From AC-38 sp033856025 (GTDB lineage: Bacteria; Actinomycetota; Thermoleophilia; Solirubrobacterales; Solirubrobacteraceae): a stretch of DNA of 64,000 nucleotides. Shown here one piece after another: positions 58,867 through 64,000 of the stretch (its first letter is position 1; every line of letters begins with the position of its first letter). Under the pieces are notes generated by a model, which was given only the letters and a program-made list of their open reading frames with translations, did not search any database and was not told the origin of the DNA. The stretch spans positions 248,001 through 312,000 of the forward strand of contig JAWVFQ010000037.1 of NCBI GenBank assembly GCA_033856025.1. The letters run 5' to 3'. Both the position numbers and the translations under genes were made by a program.

Positions 58867-59166
58867 ATGGCGATCGGCTGGTACCTGGCCGTGTCCGCGC
58901 TGATCTTCGCGATCGGCGCGGCCGGGGTGCTCGTGCGGCGCAACCCGCTCGTCATCCTGCTGTGCCTGGAGCTGATGCTCAACGCGGCCAACCTGGCGCT
59001 GGTGGCGTTCGCGCGGATGCACGGCAACGGGGACGGTCAGGTCTTCGCGCTGATCGTGATGGTGGTCGCCGCGTGCGAGGTGACGATCGGCCTGGGCCTG
59101 ATCGTGGCCATCCACCGCCGCCGCCTGCCCGTGGACGTCGACGAGCTGCGGGAGCTGCGCGGCTAG
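58867..59166 (+). CDS. nuoK: NADH-quinone oxidoreductase subunit K
   Basis: A 99-residue membrane subunit with three TM helices and the two conserved acidic residues used in proton transfer (VILLCLELMLNAANLALVAF with Glu, and VVAACEVTIGLGLIVAI with Glu). ATG 58867 follows GAGAGGCGG. It is separated from nuoJ by a gap that contains the intergenic repeat; nuoL starts on the next base after its stop. Confidence 0.95.
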   Translation: MAIGWYLAVSALIFAIGAAGVLVRRNPLVILLCLELMLNAANLALVAFARMHGNGDGQVFALIVMVVAACEVTIGLGLIVAIHRRRLPVDVDELRELRG

Positions 59167-61182
59167 ATGTCCCCCACCACCTTCGGCTGGCTCGTCCTCG
59201 CCTTCCCGCTCGCCGGGACGCTGGTCGTGGCGCTCGGCTGGCGCGCGCTCCCCGGCAAGCTGCCCGGCTGGATCGGCACGGGCGCGATCCTCGCCGCGTT
59301 CCTGGCCTCGCTGGGCGCCCTGCTCTCGCTGAACGGCCGCGAGGGCGAGCACGCCAAGACCGTCGCCTCCACCGCCTACGACTACGCCAACACGGTCGGC
59401 GTGGACGCCAACCTGACGATCCTCGTCGACCCGCTGTCCGTCTTCATGATCCTGGTCGTCACGGGCGTGAGCACGCTCATCCACCTCTACTCGGTGGCCT
59501 ACATGTGGGAGGACCGCGGCTACGCGCGCTTCTTCGCCTACCTGAACTTCTTCGTCTTCTCGATGCTGCTGCTCGTCCTGGCGGGGAACTTCTTCCTGCT
59601 CATCGTCGGGTGGGCGTTCGTCGGCGCCGCCTCCTACCTGCTGATCAGCTTCTGGTACCGGCGCCGCACGGCCACGCGCGCCGGGATCAAGGCCTTCGTC
59701 ATGAACGTGATCGGCGACGTCGGCCTGGTGCTCGGGACCTACTTCATCTTCAAGCACACCGGGACGCTGGACTTCGTCGGTGCGTTCGAGAGGGCGCCCG
59801 ACGTGTTCGCCAACAACGACGGCGACCTGGTGGCGGGCTGCATCCTGCTCCTGGTCGGCGCCTTCGCCAAGTCCGCGCAGATCCCGCTGCACACCTGGCT
59901 CCCGGACGCCATGGAGGGCCCGACGCCGGTCTCCGCCCTCATCCACGCGGCGACGATGGTCACGGCCGGCGTCTACCTGATCGCGCGCATGCACCCGCTG
60001 TTCGAGCGCGCGCCCGCGGCGGCCGACGTGGGCGCGGTGATCGGCTGCCTGACGCTGTTCGTGGCGGCGACGATCGCGCTCACCCAGACCGACCTCAAGC
60101 GCGTCATCGCCTACTCGACGATGTCGCAGATCGGCTACATGATCATGGGCGTCTCCACCGGCGCCTACGCGGCGGGGATGTTCCACCTCATGACGCACGC
60201 GTTCTTCAAGGCGCTGCTGTTCATGGCCGCCGGCTCGGTCATCGCCGCGATGGCGGGGGTCCAGGACCTGGACCGGATGGGCGGGTTGCGGCGGGCCATG
60301 CCGTTCACGTTCGCGACGATGGTGATCGGGGGGCTGGCCCTCTCGGGCGTCCCGCCGTTCTCCGGGTTCTTCTCCAAGGACGAGATCCTCCTGGCCGTCG
60401 GGGACCGCGGCGGCTGGCACTGGATCCTCTACGTCATCGGCTACCTGGCCGCCTTCCTCACCGCGGTCTACACGTTCCGGATGATCTTCCGGGCCTTCTA
60501 CGGCGACCCGGTCCCCGAGGCCCGCGAGCTGGAGGCCGGCCACCTGGCCCACGCCGAGACGCCGGTCAACCCGATGACGGGCGAGGAGGAGGACACCGAC
60601 GTCGGCTTCCCCGGTCCGGGCCATTTCATCGCCGAGCGCGAGTGGCCGATGCGCGCGGCCATGGGCGTGCTGGCGCTGGGCGCGGTGGTGCTCGGCTTCC
60701 TCCAGGTCCCCCACGCCACCCACGTCGTCGACCACTTCCTCGAGCCGACGTTCGCGGGCTCGCAATTCGCCACGAGCCAGCCGTCGGACACCCTGCTGTG
60801 GCTGGGCCTGGTGCTCGGCGCGGTGCTGGGCCTGGGCGGGATCGCCGTGGCCCACCTCCTGTGGGTCCGCCGGCCGGAGCTGCCGGGGCGCATCCGCGCG
60901 CGGGTGGAGCCGCTGTACGAGCTGTCCTTCCACAAGTGGTGGTTCGACGAGGCCTACGACCGGGCGTTCGTGCGCCCGGCCCGCGCCGCGGGCACCTGGC
61001 TGCGCGAGCGCTTCGAGCGGTGGGTCATCGACGGCGCGCTGGTCGGTGGCCCGACGGCGGCCGTGCGCGCGGGGTCGTCGTTCGTGCGTTCGATCCAGGA
61101 CGGCTACCTGCGCGTCTACGCCGCGCTGCTGCTGTTCGGCGTGATCGGCGTCGCCTTCTACTTCCTGGTCGTGTCCACCTGA
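59167..61182 (+). CDS. nuoL: NADH-quinone oxidoreductase subunit L
   Basis: A 671-residue antiporter-like proton-pumping subunit with the long lateral helix. Family blocks: GWAFVGAASYLLISFWYRRR, AFAKSAQIPLHTWLPDAMEG and PTPVSALIHAATMVTAGVYL, IAYSTMSQIGYMIMGVSTG, GLALSGVPPFSGFFSKDEIL. Length and layout are normal. The stop overlaps nuoM's start by 1 base. Confidence 0.97.
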   Translation: MSPTTFGWLVLAFPLAGTLVVALGWRALPGKLPGWIGTGAILAAFLASLGALLSLNGREGEHAKTVASTAYDYANTVGVDANLTILVDPLSVFMILVVTGVSTLIHLYSVAYMWEDRGYARFFAYLNFFVFSMLLLVLAGNFFLLIVGWAFVGAASYLLISFWYRRRTATRAGIKAFVMNVIGDVGLVLGTYFIFKHTGTLDFVGAFERAPDVFANNDGDLVAGCILLLVGAFAKSAQIPLHTWLPDAMEGPTPVSALIHAATMVTAGVYLIARMHPLFERAPAAADVGAVIGCLTLFVAATIALTQTDLKRVIAYSTMSQIGYMIMGVSTGAYAAGMFHLMTHAFFKALLFMAAGSVIAAMAGVQDLDRMGGLRRAMPFTFATMVIGGLALSGVPPFSGFFSKDEILLAVGDRGGWHWILYVIGYLAAFLTAVYTFRMIFRAFYGDPVPEARELEAGHLAHAETPVNPMTGEEEDTDVGFPGPGHFIAEREWPMRAAMGVLALGAVVLGFLQVPHATHVVDHFLEPTFAGSQFATSQPSDTLLWLGLVLGAVLGLGGIAVAHLLWVRRPELPGRIRARVEPLYELSFHKWWFDEAYDRAFVRPARAAGTWLRERFERWVIDGALVGGPTAAVRAGSSFVRSIQDGYLRVYAALLLFGVIGVAFYFLVVST

Positions 61183-62657
61183 TGGCGCTGTCCATCCTCA
61201 TCTGGCTCCCCGCCCTGTCCGGCGTCGTGGCCGCGCTGTGGCCGGCGCGCTGGGCGCCGCGGGTGACGCTGGCCGGCGCCGTGTTCACGCTGGGAATGGC
61301 CGTGGGCTACGTCGTCTCGTTCGACCGCGGCGCGCCGGGCCTGCAGTGGGTCACGGACAGGACGTGGATCGGCGAGCTGGGCATCCACTACAAGCTCGGG
61401 CTGGACGGGCTGAACCTCTTCCTCGTCCTGGTCACCGCGCTGCTCTTCGCGGCCGCGCTGCTGCACGCCAACCTGCGCGACTGGGAGCGCCCGCGCCTCT
61501 TCTACGCGATGTTCGCGCTGGCCGAGTCCGCCGTGCTGGGCGCGTTCCTGGCCCAGGACCTGGCGCTGTTCGTCGTCTTCTTCGACCTCATGCTGATCCC
61601 GTTCTACTTCCTGATCGGGGCCTGGGGGCGCGGCGACCGGGTGCGCGCGACGACCAAGCTGGTCATCTACACGCTGGTCGGCTCGCTGTTCATGCTGGCC
61701 GGCGCGGTGGCCACGGGCGTGATCGCGTCGCAGGGCGGCAACAGCCTCAGCTTCGCGCTGTCCGATCTCGCCCAGGTGCAGCTGGCCAAGGGGACGCAGG
61801 AGTGGATCTTCCTGTGCTTCGCCGTCGCGTTCCTGGTCAAGATGCCGCTGTTCCCGCTGCACGGCTGGATGCCCGACGGGTACCGCGCCATGCCGCTGCC
61901 GGTGCTGGCCGTGTTCTCCGCCGTGCTGTCGAAGGTGGCGGCGTACGGGTTCCTGCGGATCGTCCTGCCGCTGTTCCCCGACGCGTCCGCGCACTTCCAG
62001 GACCTGATGCTGCTGATCGCGCTGGCGTCGATCCTCTACGGGTCGATCCTGGCCTTCACGCAGACCGACCTGCGCCTGATCCTGGGCTTCTCCTCGATGG
62101 CGCAGCTCGGGTTCATCGTGCTGGGGATCTTCTCCCTGCGACCGGAGGGCGCGCAGGGGGCGCTGCTGCAGATGGTCAACCACGCGCTGGTGGTCGTGCC
62201 GCTGTTCTTCATCGTCGGCGCGCTGGCGGCCCGGGCCGGCGGGTCGGAGGACGTGCGCGAGATGGGCGGGATGGCGGCCCGGGCGCCGGTGCTGGCGGCC
62301 GTCTTCCTGATCGCCGCGCTGGCCAACCTGGCCATGCCGGGCTTCGCCAACTTCGTCGGCGAGTTCTACATCCTGCTCGGCGTCTTCAAGGCCAAGCTGG
62401 TCATCGCGCTCGTCGCCTCGACGGGCGTGGTGCTGGCCTCGGTGTACATGCTGCGCGCGTTCGTGGGAGCGATGCACAACCGCGGCGGTGCGGGGGTGGA
62501 GTCGCGCGAGCTGTCGCTCGGGGAGGCGGCGACGATCGTGCCCCTGGTCGTGTGCGTGATCGCGCTGGCCGTCTACCCGCAGCTGCCGCTCGCCCGCTCC
62601 CAGGACACGGTCAAGGCCTCCGTCCGCTCCGCGCGGCTGGTGGCGAACGCGCCATGA
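61182..62657 (+). CDS. nuoM: NADH-quinone oxidoreductase subunit M
   Basis: A 491-residue antiporter-like subunit. Blocks LGLDGLNLFLVLVTALLFAA, FFDLMLIPFYFLIGAWGRGD, AFLVKMPLFPLHGWMPDGYR, LGFSSMAQLGFIVLGIFSL and LAMPGFANFVGEFYILLGVF. Carries the essential Lys/Glu pattern of proton channels. Stop overlaps nuoN by 4 bases (ATGA). Confidence 0.97.
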   Translation: MALSILIWLPALSGVVAALWPARWAPRVTLAGAVFTLGMAVGYVVSFDRGAPGLQWVTDRTWIGELGIHYKLGLDGLNLFLVLVTALLFAAALLHANLRDWERPRLFYAMFALAESAVLGAFLAQDLALFVVFFDLMLIPFYFLIGAWGRGDRVRATTKLVIYTLVGSLFMLAGAVATGVIASQGGNSLSFALSDLAQVQLAKGTQEWIFLCFAVAFLVKMPLFPLHGWMPDGYRAMPLPVLAVFSAVLSKVAAYGFLRIVLPLFPDASAHFQDLMLLIALASILYGSILAFTQTDLRLILGFSSMAQLGFIVLGIFSLRPEGAQGALLQMVNHALVVVPLFFIVGALAARAGGSEDVREMGGMAARAPVLAAVFLIAALANLAMPGFANFVGEFYILLGVFKAKLVIALVASTGVVLASVYMLRAFVGAMHNRGGAGVESRELSLGEAATIVPLVVCVIALAVYPQLPLARSQDTVKASVRSARLVANAP

Positions 62658-64000
62658 CGCCGCACGCTCCGCACATCGACTGGGCCGGGCTGTCGCCGGT
62701 CATCGCGCTGACCGTGGGCCCGATCGTCGTGCTCATGGCGGGACTGTTCCGGCGCGAGGTCGTCCGCCGGGCGGTCGTGCCGGTCCTGACCGTCGTGGCC
62801 CTGGGGGCCGCGCTGGGCCTGAGCGTCTGGCAGTGGGGCGAGGACAAGTCGATCGTCTCCGGCGCGCTGGCCGTGGACGACCTGTCGATGTTCCTCAACG
62901 TGCTCTTCTGCGTGGGCGCGATCGCCGCGGTGGTGCTGGCCCTGCGCGACTCCTCGGCCGAGGAGGCCGGCCACGGCGAGTGGCACGCGCTGCTGCTCTC
63001 CGCGGTGCTGGGCATGGTCGTGCTGGCGGGCGCCGAGAACCTGGTCGTCGTGTTCCTGGGCCTGGAGCTGCTGTCGATCCCGCTCTACGTCATGTGCGCG
63101 ACGAACCTGCGGCGCTCCACCTCGCTGGAGTCCGGCCTGAAGTATCTGATCGTGGGGTCGGTCGGCTCGGCGACGCTGCTCTACGGCCTGGCGTTGATCT
63201 ACGGCGCGGCGGGAACGACGAGCTTCGGCGGGATCGCCGCCGCCCTGGGCCGGGACGGCGGCCTGGCCTCGGACCCGCTCACGCTGACCGGCATCGGGCT
63301 CCTCGTGGCCGGGCTGTGCTTCAAGGTCTCGGCCGCCCCGTTCCACCAGTGGACGCCGGACGTCTACGAGGGCGCGCCGACGCCGGTCACCGCGTTCATG
63401 GCGGTGGCCACGAAGGCGGCGGCGTTCGGCGCGTTCGTGCGGCTGTTCGACGTGGCGCTGGTCGACGCGGCGACGAACTGGGCGCCGCTGCTCGCCGTGG
63501 TGGCGACGGTGTCGATCGTGGTGGGGAACGTGGGTGCCCTGGGGCAGTCGTCTCTGAAGCGCCTGATGGCCTGGTCGAGCGTGGCGCAGGCGGGCTACAT
63601 GCTGGCCGGCGTCGTGGTGGCCGACGAGGCGGGCGTGCGCGCGCTGGTCTTCTACCTGGCCGTGTACCTGGTGATGAACATCGCGGCGTTCGCGGTGATC
63701 GTGGCCCGCGAGCGCGAGACCGCGTTCGGGGACGACATCCGGTCCGTGGCGGGGCTGGGGGCCTCCCGGCCCGAGCTGGCCTGGCCGATGACGCTGGCCA
63801 TGCTGTCGCTGGCCGGGATGCCGGCGACCGCGGGGTTCGTGGGGAAGTTCACGCTGATCTCCGCCTCGGTCCAGAACGACTACGCCTGGCTGGGGATCGC
63901 GATCGTCATCGGCTCGATGATCTCCCTGGCCTACTACCTGCGCGTGATCGCGGCGATGTGGCTCACCGACGCGCCCGCGGTGGCGCCGCGGCCGGTGATG
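62654..64000 (+). CDS. nuoN: NADH-quinone oxidoreductase subunit N (3' end outside window)
   Basis: The first 449 residues of the third antiporter-like subunit; the gene runs past the right edge. Starts MTPHAPHIDWAGLSPVIALT. Visible blocks: ENLVVVFLGLELLSIPLYVM, SGLKYLIVGSVGSATLLYGL, GLCFKVSAAPFHQWTPDVYE, GAPTPVTAFMAVATKAAAFG, LMAWSSVAQAGYMLAGVVV, and GMPATAGFVGKFTL. ATG 62654 overlaps the nuoM stop. It is the normal last gene of the nuo operon. Confidence 0.96.
   Translation, partial: MTPHAPHIDWAGLSPVIALTVGPIVVLMAGLFRREVVRRAVVPVLTVVALGAALGLSVWQWGEDKSIVSGALAVDDLSMFLNVLFCVGAIAAVVLALRDSSAEEAGHGEWHALLLSAVLGMVVLAGAENLVVVFLGLELLSIPLYVMCATNLRRSTSLESGLKYLIVGSVGSATLLYGLALIYGAAGTTSFGGIAAALGRDGGLASDPLTLTGIGLLVAGLCFKVSAAPFHQWTPDVYEGAPTPVTAFMAVATKAAAFGAFVRLFDVALVDAATNWAPLLAVVATVSIVVGNVGALGQSSLKRLMAWSSVAQAGYMLAGVVVADEAGVRALVFYLAVYLVMNIAAFAVIVARERETAFGDDIRSVAGLGASRPELAWPMTLAMLSLAGMPATAGFVGKFTLISASVQNDYAWLGIAIVIGSMISLAYYLRVIAAMWLTDAPAVAPRPVM

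Noticed and set aside
58047..59166. Proteins readable from the 86-bp repeat (RWIHVLGLADAAGI and RWICVLGLVDAAGI, or MPAAS on the other strand)
   Set aside because: Changes between the copies are mostly non-synonymous and no start/ribosome site fits, so a coding function is unlikely.

Overview
The window is very GC-rich DNA from an actinobacterium. The style fits the Thermoleophilia/Solirubrobacterales: dense genes, many GTG starts and 4-base start/stop overlaps, secreted hydrolases, and a complete-order nuo operon. That lineage is an inference from composition and gene content. No rRNA or single marker gene proves it.

Layout. Positions 1-26272 are ordinary chromosome with mixed metabolic genes: the tail of a GH3 glycosidase, a TetR/cupin divergent pair, an aldo/keto reductase, Uma2, tRNA-Ser(CGA), tadA, a secreted subtilase, two UspA-like proteins around an FAD oxidase, a CmtR-like ArsR regulator, a CpsB-type phosphatase, two secreted alpha/beta hydrolases, YqgE, a redoxin/thioesterase group, pdxH, an amidase, a GroES homologue, an M23 peptidase, a molybdopterin oxidoreductase with a flavin reductase partner, a zinc alcohol dehydrogenase, an LLM oxidoreductase, and a DUF899/dihydrofolate-reductase-like pair.

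Positions 26273-37474 are an integrated element of about 11.2 kb. It is bounded by a 44-bp direct repeat that is the 3' half of tRNA-Arg(ACG); the intact tRNA stands at the right end. The element encodes a leftward five-gene operon (one protein resembles a segment of phage scaffold/protease proteins), an HGG-motif protein like some small terminase subunits, an AlpA/excisionase-like HTH protein, a primase-like Toprim protein with an overlapping RepA-type helicase, a non-coding tract with iteron-like repeats, a small DNA-binding protein coupled to a tyrosine integrase, two XRE regulators, and a cargo block. The cargo holds a DUF4365 protein with an unrecognised 379-residue partner, a small PD-(D/E)xK nuclease, a DUF1508 protein and an antitoxin-like protein. 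I see no capsid, portal, large terminase, tail, lysis or conjugation gene. The int operon has a perfect actinobacterial-type LexA box (TCGAAC-N4-GTTCGA). Motif arrays with exact 11-bp phasing lie near both ends and upstream of int, as expected for integrase arm sites. Together this suggests an SOS-inducible, self-replicating integrative element, possibly a phage satellite.

Positions 37507-49436 return to chromosome: DUF445 and DUF4393 proteins, a GGDEF-EAL protein, two tRNA-Ser genes flanking a fluoride channel gene, secreted proteins, serS, a cytochrome c lipoprotein and a flavin reductase domain protein. Positions 49437-64000 are nuoABCDEFGHIJKLMN (nuoN cut by the window edge), with all expected Fe-S ligands visible. 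The operon is tightly overlapped except for a 166-bp gap between nuoJ and nuoK. That gap holds an 86-bp repeat whose second copy lies 10.4 kb upstream.
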